Origin: Salinispora fenicalii
GTDB lineage: Bacteria > Actinomycetota > Actinomycetes > Mycobacteriales > Micromonosporaceae
Direction of reading: 5' to 3'
DNA: 64,000 nt
NCBI RefSeq assembly: GCF_000514815.1
Contig: NZ_AZWQ01000018.1
Span: 163,968-227,967 of the forward strand
Below are positions 53,050 through 60,707 of this stretch, one piece after another. The notes beneath the pieces were generated by a model, which saw only the letters and a list, made by a program, of their open reading frames with translations, was not told the origin of the DNA and searched no databases. Both the position numbers and the translations under genes were made by a program. How positions within the stretch are numbered: position 1 is the stretch's first letter; every line of letters begins with the position of its first letter.

Positions 53050-53259
53050 TCAGCTCTGGGTTTCCAGCCACTCTCGCAGCCCGCGTGGGCGCAGGTCGGT
53101 CCAGACCTCGTCGATGCGTGCAAGGCAGCTGGTGCGATCGCCGCTGAAGCCCACCATGCGCCAACCAGCCGGAATCTCCGACCCGTCGGGCCAGATCGAA
53201 TACTGCTCCTCGTCGTTCACCACGACGTGATATCGGCGCGGATCCTCGGATTCTTCCAT
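53050..53259 (-). CDS. MbtH-family NRPS chaperone
   Basis: A 69-residue protein started at MEESEDPRRYHVV. The family motifs are present: VVVNDEEQYSIWPDGSEIPAGW and the pair of Trp in EVWTDLRPRGLREWL. MbtH proteins bind adenylation domains and are needed for their activity. It lies upstream of the NRPS genes, in the same direction, but with its own terminator. A longer start to 53286 lacks a ribosome site. Confidence 0.95.
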   Translation of the reverse strand: MEESEDPRRYHVVVNDEEQYSIWPDGSEIPAGWRMVGFSGDRTSCLARIDEVWTDLRPRGLREWLETQS

Positions 53260-53702
53260 CGATATTCTCCACGGGAAGACAACCATAAGTTAGCCGGGAA
53301 TTGTACGCCCTATTCGACTGGGCCGGATTGACCGATCGTCGCCATTAAACCATCCGATCGTCCATGAAAGACAGACCGGGAATGGGAATGCAATCGGTTA
53401 AGCGGAAAGACTCGGAAACATAGCTATAAGACCGATTCAGGTCATTCGAGCTATCTGAGAAGTCGGTAGATATTTGTCAGGCCAAATAGGTGGCACGAAC
53501 GGAGGCATCGCACCCACAGCTACGGTGTTCACTCATCGCAACCGCCACCCGGGTGACAGCAGGACAGGTGAGACCGCGACCGCCAGCGCGGGACAGCAAC
53601 GCGAACGGTGGGAGATCAGGCGAGCTGCCAGCATGATGGGGCCCCCAGATCGACGGTGGTGACAGTGAGCGCTCTCAAGTGTGATCGACATATTCCAATC
53701 AG
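53260..53702. other. Boundary region with decayed GH64 upstream sequence
   Basis: AT-richer DNA with the mbtH promoter at the left (53265-53480). From about 53515 to 53705 it matches the GH64 locus: 53515-53560 resembles 32897-32942, and 53568-53706 resembles 35046-35190, with a 22-base exact match (cggtgggagatcaggcgagc and 2 more). The body of the GH64 gene and the HTH gene are missing here. Confidence 0.7.
53533..53634 (-). pseudogene. Remnant of a GH64 glucanase signal peptide
   Basis: The frame reads MLAARLISHRSRCCPALAVA, clearly related to the GH64 start MPTARLISHRPRYRLALAFA at 35120. It then stops after VSPVLLSPGWRLR. The GH64 body is absent. The upstream operator core GAGCGCTC survives at 53667-53674. 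Confidence 0.72.
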
Positions 53703-55232
53703 TCAAACCCCGGTCTGGTTGGTGCCGAGTCGCACCAGCAGGGCACACCCCAGCGCCGAACTGGCTGCCTGGGCAAACAGCCAGGGCCAACCGAGCACCT
53801 CCGGCGCCGGCACCAGCACTAGCCCGACCGAGACCGGCAGGGTCAGCACGGCGAGAACATCAACTCCGTTGAGCAGCCAGAGCAGCATCCCGGCCGGAAA
53901 TGCCCCGAGCGGCGTATCGATCAGGATGGTGCCGATCGAGGCGGCACTCGCCTTCGCCCGCTGGTAGGCAGCCGCCGCCACAGCCGGTCCCGCCAGCAGA
54001 CCGAGCGCCCACCACGGCCCGGTGAGCGCCCCGAGGCCCTGCAACACGGCCAGGGTGATCGCGAGCCAGCCACCGGCGATGACAGCGGGGACCACGAGTC
54101 GCGCGGCGGTCACGCGACGGCCCGTGACACCGAGCAGCCGCAGCATCGCCGGGTTCGCGGCGTCACTGTGCGTGGACTCGCCGGTGAAGCCGGCGGCGCC
54201 CAGCGCACCGATCAGGACCACACCGAGCAGCAGCCAGGCCGGACCCTCGGCAAGGTAGACCGGGACGGCTACCGCGCCAACCGGCCACCAGAGCCGCGGC
54301 GCCTTCCGGCGCAAAATGATCAAATCCTGGGCGATGAGCGGAGGAAGCCAGCGGGCCAACAGCAGCCGTGTCGTCCGGACCCGGGTCCGGCCGCGCCAGA
54401 ACCGACGGGCGCTCATCTCGGCCAGGTAGGAGGGTTCAACCGCGTAAACGACATCGGCATACGCGCCCGCGTTGATCGACGCTTCGGCGATCGGCGCGGC
54501 GGGCCAACCCTCCACCGCCCGCGAGGTCAACCCGACCGCGAAGAGCCCCGCGACCAGGGCGCCGACACCGACGGCGAGCACCACCACGGGTGGCACCGGC
54601 AAGGCGGGCAGGCCAGGCCCGCCGGAAGCGCCTAGCGCGGCGGCCATGATGAGGCTGCCCGCGCCGACCGCGACGCCGCCGCCGTCAGCGAAGCGGGCCG
54701 CGGTGGGCCGCGGCTGGCCGGCGATGGCGAGCAACGCCACGAAGACCGCCGCAGCCGCGCCGGTGGTGCCGCCGGCCCACAGAACCGGGAGCTCGGCTGG
54801 GCGAGAAACGCTACGTCCGGTCACCGCGATCCCGATGGCAGCGCCGACGACGAGCGCGGCGACGGTGGTGAGGGTAAGCGCCGGCGCGAGCAGGGTACGC
54901 CGAGGTATCGGCGCGAGCAGCAACCAGGTGGCATCGCTGCGGCTGACCGAGAGCGGGCCGAGCTGGCGCAGCACGACGAAGAAGGCGGCGAGGGCAGCCG
55001 CCGCTCCGACGAACGGGGTCACCGCCGGATCGCCGGATACCTCCGGTGGCCAGACCACCCGCACCACCGGCTGCCCGACCAGCGCGGCGGCCATCAGTAC
55101 CGTGAGGGTCACGACGTAGACAGTGCTGACTTCGACGCGGCCCTCAGCGGCGATCCGGCGGCGGCGCACCCAGCGGCGGGCATCAACCGTGGCTGGGGCC
55201 GTTGGCCGGGCCGGGGCCGCGACCGGAGTCAC
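53703..55232 (-). CDS. Large ABC transporter permease (DUF6297-like)
   Basis: A 509-residue membrane protein with about 12 hydrophobic segments. After a basic N-terminus (RRWVRRRRIAAEGRVEVSTVY) it has pairs of helices and the cytoplasmic stretch SARRFWRGRTRVRTTRLLLARWLPPLIAQDLIILRRKAP. This matches what I recall of the actinobacterial DUF6297 family, which pairs with an ABC ATPase. Its start overlaps the ATPase stop (ATGA, 55229-55232). Substrate unknown; its position next to the NRPS cluster makes export of the peptide possible but unproven. Confidence 0.75.
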   Translation of the reverse strand: MTPVAAPARPTAPATVDARRWVRRRRIAAEGRVEVSTVYVVTLTVLMAAALVGQPVVRVVWPPEVSGDPAVTPFVGAAAALAAFFVVLRQLGPLSVSRSDATWLLLAPIPRRTLLAPALTLTTVAALVVGAAIGIAVTGRSVSRPAELPVLWAGGTTGAAAAVFVALLAIAGQPRPTAARFADGGGVAVGAGSLIMAAALGASGGPGLPALPVPPVVVLAVGVGALVAGLFAVGLTSRAVEGWPAAPIAEASINAGAYADVVYAVEPSYLAEMSARRFWRGRTRVRTTRLLLARWLPPLIAQDLIILRRKAPRLWWPVGAVAVPVYLAEGPAWLLLGVVLIGALGAAGFTGESTHSDAANPAMLRLLGVTGRRVTAARLVVPAVIAGGWLAITLAVLQGLGALTGPWWALGLLAGPAVAAAAYQRAKASAASIGTILIDTPLGAFPAGMLLWLLNGVDVLAVLTLPVSVGLVLVPAPEVLGWPWLFAQAASSALGCALLVRLGTNQTGV

Positions 55233-55864
55233 TCCGCCTCCGGCCGGACGAGTACGACCTCGCCGGCGCCGACGCCGACCCGGAACCCGTCATCGTGGCT
55301 GGCCATGACGAGCGTGCCGCCGTCCGCCACGTACGAACGCAGGTGTGCGGCGACCGCACCCTTGATCCGGGTGTCGAGGCGTTGCTCGGGCTCGTCCAGG
55401 ACCAGGAGTCGGCTGGGCCGCACGAGGGTCGCGGCGAGCAGGAAGCGCTGCCGCTGCCCGGAGGAGAGAGTGCTGGGCAGGCTGTCGGAGAGCCCGGACA
55501 AACCGAGGGTGACGCAGAGCTCGGCGATGTGTCCATCGTCGGGGTCGCCGCCGTTGACCACCCGGACCAGATCGAGATGTTCCCGCACGGTCAGGCCCTG
55601 ATACCAGCTCGGAGACTCCACTGTGGTGGCGACTTGTCGCCAGAACTCCGTACCACGGCCCGGCACCGCCGCGAAGACGGAGATGTCACCGGCGGTTGGC
55701 TCCTGCAGCCCGGTGACACACCGCAGCAGAGTGGACTTTCCGGCCCCGTTCTCGCCGACCAGTGCGACGGCGCCGCCCTCGGGGACCTGGAGGTCGATGC
55801 GGTCCAGAACCAGCGTCGAGCCGTACCGGACCGTCACCTGCCGAACGTCAACCACCATGGTCAT
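55229..55864 (-). CDS. ABC transporter ATP-binding protein
   Basis: A 211-residue ATPase started at MTMVVDVRQVTVRYG. Walker A LVGENGAGKSTLL, signature TLSSGQRQRFLLAATL, Walker B LLVLDEPEQRLD (the usual Asp-Glu-Pro-Thr has Glu-Gln instead of Thr-xx) and His MASHDD. Short, with no regulatory extension. It forms an operon with the permease, and a MVVDVR start at 55858 is also possible. Confidence 0.88.
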   Translation of the reverse strand: MTMVVDVRQVTVRYGSTLVLDRIDLQVPEGGAVALVGENGAGKSTLLRCVTGLQEPTAGDISVFAAVPGRGTEFWRQVATTVESPSWYQGLTVREHLDLVRVVNGGDPDDGHIAELCVTLGLSGLSDSLPSTLSSGQRQRFLLAATLVRPSRLLVLDEPEQRLDTRIKGAVAAHLRSYVADGGTLVMASHDDGFRVGVGAGEVVLVRPEAE

Positions 55865-56061
55865 CGGCGCGATCTCACCGTCATACCTCCATCCCCGTCG
55901 CGCGAGTTCGCGCGCTTCGCCCGGACATCATGGCAGAAGTCCGGTAACCGGAACAGATCAGCGTGAATGGCAACCAGACCCCCACAACACTCGCCTGAAC
56001 AAGTTTTCATCAGCTCTTCTCGATCCCGAAGCAACATGGTTACATCTGTATGTGTCGTTGA

Positions 56062-56075
56062 TTGGAGCGCTCCCA
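56062..56075 (+). promoter_or_regulatory. CebR-type operator of the cellulase gene
   Basis: TTGGAGCGCTCCCA differs by one base from the Streptomyces CebR site TGGGAGCGCTCCCA. It lies 27 bases before the cellulase ATG. Cellobiose or cellotriose should relieve repression. The regulator gene is not in the window. Confidence 0.82.
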
Positions 56076-56102
56076 TGTACACCCGATACTAGGAGGTAGG
56101 GC

Positions 56103-58232
56103 ATGAGACGCCTGTTCCAGGCGCTGACCGTACTCGCGGTCGCTGCCACCGCTGCGCTGGTCGCCGCAGCGCCGGCACAAGCCGCAACGATCTGCGAGCA
56201 GTACGGCACCACCACCATCCAGGACAAGTACATCGTCCAAAACAACCGCTGGGGCAGCGCCGCCGAGCAGTGCATCGAAACCACCAACAGTGGCTTCCGG
56301 ATCACCTCGCAGCAGGGCTCCACCTCCACCTCCGGACCGCTGCTCTCCTTCCCGTCGGTGGTGCTCGGCTGCCACTACCAGAACTGCTCACCCGGGACCA
56401 ACCTGCCGGCGCAGCTCAGCCAGGTCAGCAGCGTCCCGTCCGCGATCAGTTACGGATACGCGGGCGGGACCTACAACGCCACGTACGACATCTGGATGGA
56501 CCCGACTCCGAAGACTGACGGAGTAAGCCAGATGGAGATCATGATCTGGTTTCACCGACAGGGCTCGATCCAGCCGATCGGCGGTCCGGTCGGCAACACC
56601 TCGGTGGGGGGACGTAACTGGGAGGTCTGGCAGGGCAACAACGGCGGCAACGACGTTGTTTCCTACCTCGCACCCGCGACTATCAACAGCTGGTCGTTCA
56701 ACGTCAAGGACTTCATCGACGACGTCGTCGCGCGGACCCAGGTCACCAACGACTGGTACCTGACCAGCCTCCAGGCCGGCTTCGAACCGTGGAACGGCGG
56801 CGTCGGGCTGGCCGTCAACAATTTCTCCGCTGATGTGAACATCGGAACAAGCCCCCCGCCCCCGCCCGGTGACGGCGGCACGGTCGTCGGCCAGGACAGC
56901 GGACGATGCCTGGACATCCTGGACCTCGGCACCGCCGACGGCACCCCGATCCAGCTCTGGGACTGCACCGCAAACTGGAACCAGCTCTGGAACCGCACCG
57001 GCAACACCTTCGTCAACCCGCAGACCGGCAAGTGCCTCGACGTTTCCGGCGGCTCCACCGCTAACGGCGCCCGGGTACAGCTCTACACCTGTAACGGCAC
57101 CGGAGCCCAGAACTGGCAGGTCAACGGCGACGGCACCATCACCAACCCACAGTCGGGCAAGTGCCTTGACGCGGTGGAGCGGGGCACCGGCAACGGCACC
57201 CGGATCCAGATCTGGGACTGCTTCGGCGGTGGCGGCACCCAGCCCAACCAGGTCTGGACGGTCAACGGCGGCAGCACGCCGCCGGGCGACGACCAGACTC
57301 CCTTGGCGATCAACGGCCAGCTGTACGTCTGCGGGGTGAACCTGTGCAACCAGTACCACCAGCCGATCCAGCTACGCGGCATGAGCACCCACGGCCTGCA
57401 GTGGTTCAACAACTGCTACAACGACGCCTCGCTCGACGTGCTGGCCGACGAGTGGCGGGCTGACCTGTTCCGGATCGCCATGTACGTACAGGAGGGGGGC
57501 TACGAGACCAACCCACCGTGGTTCACCAACCGGGTCAACGAGCTCGTGGACGAGGCCGAGGAGCGCGGCCTCTACGCAATGATCGACTTCCACACGCTGA
57601 CGCCGGGCGATCCGATGTACAACCTCGACCGGGCGAAGACCTTCTTCGCCTCCGTCGCTTCTCGCAACGCCGACAAGAAGAACGTCATCTACGAGATCGC
57701 CAACGAGCCCAACGGGGTCGGCTGGGGCACCATCAAGAGCTACGCCGAGCAGGTCATCCCGGTGATCCGGGCCAACGATCCGGACGCCGTGATCATCGTT
57801 GGCACCCGTGGCTGGTCCTCACTCGGCGTCTCCGAGGGATCCAACGCCGACGAGGTCATCAACAATCCGGTCAACGCCAGCAACATCATGTACGCGTTCC
57901 ACTTCTACGCCGCGTCCCACCAGGACTTCTACCGCGCCGAGGTGCAGCGTGCGGCGACGACACTCCCGCTGTTCGTCACCGAGTTCGGCACCGTCGACTA
58001 CACCGGCGACGGCGGGGTCGACGTGGGCAGCACCAACGCCTGGATCAACCTGCTCGACCAGTTGAAGATCGGCTACGCGAACTGGACCTACTCCGACGCC
58101 AACGAGGGCAGCGGAGCGTTCAATCCCGGAACCTGCAACAGCGGCAACTTCTCCGGGACATCGAACCTCACCGCCTCCGGCAATCTCCTCCGCAGCCGGA
58201 TCAGCACCCCCGACAACTTCCCGACGAGTTGA
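56103..58232 (+). CDS. Secreted bifunctional cellulase GH12-CBM13-GH5
   Basis: A 709-residue protein with AGGAGG 5 bases before ATG. Signal peptide 1-27. GH12 domain 30-248 (TICEQYGTTTIQDKYIVQNN; catalytic Glu145 in MEIMIW and Glu228 in GFEPW). Pro-rich linker. A ricin-B-type CBM13 (about 260-392) with three repeats ending in QLW or QVW patterns (GRCLDILD, GKCLDVSG, GKCLDAVE). GH5 endoglucanase 400-705 with acid/base Glu535 in YEIANEPNG and nucleophile Glu627 in LFVTEFGT. Each catalytic unit is complete and carries its own acid pair. Two different cellulase folds on one chain is unusual. Expression is predicted to be CebR-controlled. Confidence 0.94.
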   Translation: MRRLFQALTVLAVAATAALVAAAPAQAATICEQYGTTTIQDKYIVQNNRWGSAAEQCIETTNSGFRITSQQGSTSTSGPLLSFPSVVLGCHYQNCSPGTNLPAQLSQVSSVPSAISYGYAGGTYNATYDIWMDPTPKTDGVSQMEIMIWFHRQGSIQPIGGPVGNTSVGGRNWEVWQGNNGGNDVVSYLAPATINSWSFNVKDFIDDVVARTQVTNDWYLTSLQAGFEPWNGGVGLAVNNFSADVNIGTSPPPPPGDGGTVVGQDSGRCLDILDLGTADGTPIQLWDCTANWNQLWNRTGNTFVNPQTGKCLDVSGGSTANGARVQLYTCNGTGAQNWQVNGDGTITNPQSGKCLDAVERGTGNGTRIQIWDCFGGGGTQPNQVWTVNGGSTPPGDDQTPLAINGQLYVCGVNLCNQYHQPIQLRGMSTHGLQWFNNCYNDASLDVLADEWRADLFRIAMYVQEGGYETNPPWFTNRVNELVDEAEERGLYAMIDFHTLTPGDPMYNLDRAKTFFASVASRNADKKNVIYEIANEPNGVGWGTIKSYAEQVIPVIRANDPDAVIIVGTRGWSSLGVSEGSNADEVINNPVNASNIMYAFHFYAASHQDFYRAEVQRAATTLPLFVTEFGTVDYTGDGGVDVGSTNAWINLLDQLKIGYANWTYSDANEGSGAFNPGTCNSGNFSGTSNLTASGNLLRSRISTPDNFPTS

Positions 58233-58255
58233 CCTCGGCCTGACGCCGGTTGGCT

Positions 58256-58305
58256 CGTGGCCGGCGGCGGGTGGCTTTCTCCAGCCTGACCCGCCGCCGG
58301 CCACG
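58256..58305 (+). terminator. Strong terminator hairpin after the cellulase gene
   Basis: A perfect 17-base stem CGTGGCCGGCGGCGGGT / ACCCGCCGCCGGCCACG with a 16-base loop, about 25 bases after the stop. There is no U run, but stems this long act as terminators in GC-rich actinomycetes. Confidence 0.75.
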
Positions 58306-58387
58306 GCCACCGTAGGTGTACGGGCGCGTCCTACCGCCACCACGGGGGCGTAGGTCTACTTCCCGGCGTGGCTGCCGCCGTAGCTGG

Positions 58388-59338
58388 CTACCCGCGCGTG
58401 GTCCGATCCGGGGTGACTCTTCCTGAGCCGTGGCCGCCGCGGTCCGGGACCGGGGGGCGGGGCGCGGCCAGCGTGGGCGTCAGCGCGGCGGCGACTTCCT
58501 CGGCGAACTCCTCGTGGACGAAGAGCTTGCCGCGCCGAACTTCGTGCAGGCGAGCGTGACCCCGGAAACCGGACCTCATCCCGCGGGTCCAGCCCACCGG
58601 GAAGTAGGGGTCGTCGGCACCCCAGACCAGCTGGACGGGAACGGTGATGCGGGAATGCAGGTCAGCGAGAGCGTCGAAGGCCGAGAAGTCGAAGGTCCGG
58701 AGGAACTGGCCGAAGGCCCAACGCCGGTCAGCGCTCACCTTGAGGGGCCGCAGGAAGAACTCCGCGAAGTCTCCGTCCAGCAGGTTTCGGTCCTGAAAGG
58801 CATCGCCGAGAACGAACCTGTTTCGCCGCAGTCGTCTAATATTCAACGCCGCCGTGAGCAGACGCTCGAATCCGGGTAGGTGGCGGGTGGCGATCAGCAG
58901 CGAGAGGCGCCAGTGGGCCCCCTGCGGCTGCTCGGTGTCGATCAGGCCCCAGGAGCGGACGCGAGGATCCCCCGCCAGGGCGTATCGTGCGATAAGTCCA
59001 CCACTGTCATGGCCGACAACTGCCACGTCGTCCAGGGCGAGGGTGTCCACGACGCGCCGCACCGCCGCCACGTGCGCAGCAACATCGACGCGAGCGGTCC
59101 GATCGAAGCGGCTATCACCCGCTCCAACAAGATCAATGATGTGACATCTCAGGTGTGGAACGAGAAAGGGCAGCAGACCGCGGAACGTTGCCCCGCTGAC
59201 TGGCCATCCGTGCACGAATAGCACGTCTGGCCCTTCCCCAATACTGCGAACCGCAACCTGACCTCGATCCACATCAATTAAACGGTCCGGCCGGGCGCGG
59301 AAGAGATCGGCGGCCTGCGCGGCGGTAAAATCAGGCAT
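58388..59338 (-). CDS. Alpha/beta hydrolase with Asp nucleophile (haloalkane dehalogenase/epoxide hydrolase-like)
   Basis: A 316-residue protein started at MPDFTAAQAADLFRARPDRL. It has VLFVHGWPVSGATFRG, the elbow VVGHDSGGLIARYAL, QLVWGADDPYFPV (acid) and the late FVHEEFAEEVA region. The elbow G-H-D-S-G puts Asp where serine hydrolases have Ser, as in haloalkane dehalogenases and epoxide hydrolases. However, no clear catalytic His appears before the end, and FVHEE is the best candidate. A TACCTGCAAGGTA palindrome, shared with the MmyB-like regulator gene, lies 125 bases upstream. Confidence 0.78.
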   Translation of the reverse strand: MPDFTAAQAADLFRARPDRLIDVDRGQVAVRSIGEGPDVLFVHGWPVSGATFRGLLPFLVPHLRCHIIDLVGAGDSRFDRTARVDVAAHVAAVRRVVDTLALDDVAVVGHDSGGLIARYALAGDPRVRSWGLIDTEQPQGAHWRLSLLIATRHLPGFERLLTAALNIRRLRRNRFVLGDAFQDRNLLDGDFAEFFLRPLKVSADRRWAFGQFLRTFDFSAFDALADLHSRITVPVQLVWGADDPYFPVGWTRGMRSGFRGHARLHEVRRGKLFVHEEFAEEVAAALTPTLAAPRPPVPDRGGHGSGRVTPDRTTRG

Positions 59339-59754
59339 CGATTCACTCCTATCAAGATAATGGGGCGTGGCGAAGCCACCGGAGGAGAGCACGCACCGCC
59401 ACTCCCGCCGGCAGTACGCATGTCATGGCTCGACAGTGACAGCCCAATAACACCCTGTCGATTACCTGCAAGGTAGTGAGCCCGTTTCAGCGACCAGAGC
59501 CGCCTCGCTGGGAACAGCGTCGTCCTTCCTTACCTCGCCGAGTGGAGCCGCGCCACCGGAACCACCAAACTCCACCAGCGCCGCCAGCCCGCGCATCTTC
59601 ACGCCCCATCCACGAGGGCAGCTCGACGGCACCCCACACACCACCTTGCCTGCGGCGCCGGAAAGGTGGCAGCAAGACCTACCCACATCACGGGAAACCA
59701 CTCGCGGCCAGCAGTCCACACCACCGCCGCCGTGCCGGAACCACAGGGTCAGTT
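59339..59754. other. Intergenic region between the hydrolase and the MmyB-like gene
   Basis: No gene of quality in any frame. It holds the operator TACCTGCAAGGTA (59463-59475) and a second ATTACCT-like half at 59540. The rest is low-information GC-rich sequence. Confidence 0.45.
59463..59475. promoter_or_regulatory. Operator upstream of the hydrolase gene
   Basis: TACCT-GCA-AGGTA, the same 5-3-5 palindrome as at 60586-60598 next to the MmyB-like regulator. The two sites differ at one base in the loop. Shared operators imply control of both genes by that regulator. Confidence 0.75.
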
Positions 59755-60585
59755 TCAGTCGGAAGCCGAGCGCCGGCCTCTCAGTTCTCGTGCGGTCTCC
59801 TCGTCTGCGGGATAGAACGATTCGATCGACAGCTCGGAGAGGGTTACGTCCAACGGCGTACCGAAGGTTGCCACCGTAGTAAAGAGGTTGAGCACCCGGC
59901 CGTCTCGGCGCAGCCGCACCGGCACCACGATGTCGTTTACCGTTGAATTGTCGGCATGAGTTTCATCGCCGGGATAGCTACGCAGTTCCTCCTCAAGGTC
60001 GGCCAGATCCGGGTCACCACTGAACTCCACCTGCCGGCTCAGCCGATGCAGCAGATGCCACCGCCACTCACCAAGGTTCACGATGTGCGGAGCCAGTCCG
60101 TCCGGATGCAGGCTCGCCCGGAGGACATTCGCCGGCGGTACGAGCAGCCGGGGTGCCACCAGGTCGGTGAGCACCGACAGACTCTCGTTGGCCGCTACCA
60201 GGTTCCAGCCTCGGTCAGCGACGACGGCGGGGTACGGTTCGTGTCCGTCAAGCACCTGTCGAATAGCGGAGCGGATAACGGTCATGGGCGGAGCGTCCAG
60301 CGCGTTCTCTGAATAGACCGGCGCAAACCCGGCGGCCAACAGCAGCCGGTTCCGCTCTCGCAGCGCCAGGTCCAGTCGATCCGCCAGTTGCAACACCATC
60401 TCCCGGCTCGGCGACGAGCGGCCGGTCTCCAGGAAGCTGAGGTGCCGGGTGGAGATGTCGGCCCGGATGGAGAGCTCAAGCTGGCTGAGTCGGCGCCGAC
60501 GACGCCAGTCCCGCAACATCACGCCAACGGCCGGTCTCGTCATGGTCATGCCAGCATCGTCCGTCGCCGACTTCTCGCTGTCCAT
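59755..60585 (-). CDS. MmyB-like helix-turn-helix regulator
   Basis: A 276-residue protein. The HTH is VGVMLRDWRRRRRLSQLELSI, then RADISTRHLSFLETGRSSPSREM. The C-terminal MmyB ligand-binding domain (about 110-275) has MTVIRSAIRQVLDGHEPYPAVVADRGWNLVAANESLSVLTD and GTPLDVTLSELSIESFYPADE. These regulators pair with short-chain dehydrogenase or hydrolase genes. Here the adjacent hydrolase at 58388 carries the same operator. The ATG used (60585) abuts the operator; ATG at 60549 would leave a leader and is the alternative. Confidence 0.9.
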   Translation of the reverse strand: MDSEKSATDDAGMTMTRPAVGVMLRDWRRRRRLSQLELSIRADISTRHLSFLETGRSSPSREMVLQLADRLDLALRERNRLLLAAGFAPVYSENALDAPPMTVIRSAIRQVLDGHEPYPAVVADRGWNLVAANESLSVLTDLVAPRLLVPPANVLRASLHPDGLAPHIVNLGEWRWHLLHRLSRQVEFSGDPDLADLEEELRSYPGDETHADNSTVNDIVVPVRLRRDGRVLNLFTTVATFGTPLDVTLSELSIESFYPADEETARELRGRRSASD

Positions 60586-60598
60586 TACCTGCGAGGTA
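60586..60598. promoter_or_regulatory. Operator at the MmyB-like regulator start
   Basis: TACCT-GCG-AGGTA, directly before the predicted ATG. Its closeness to the start suggests a leaderless transcript or the later start at 60549. Confidence 0.75.
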
Positions 60599-60707
60599 GC
60601 GCGCCATACGCCCGCTGGCCAGCCAGTGGCTGACACCACCGGGTCAGCCACGCACCGTCAGCCCCGCGCCACCGGTCAGTCCCGCGCCACCGGTCAGCCC
60701 CCACCCG

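Noticed and set aside
35183..53259. Identification as a pyrrolobenzodiazepine (sibiromycin/anthramycin) cluster
   Set aside because: Only the monooxygenase, methyltransferase and reductase resemble it. There are four adenylation domains instead of two, and tryptophan dioxygenase, kynureninase and the modified-proline genes are absent.
35150..53706. Mobile element explaining the NRPS insertion
   Set aside because: No integrase, transposase, tRNA target or terminal inverted repeats were seen. The flanking homology is gene-derived and diverged.
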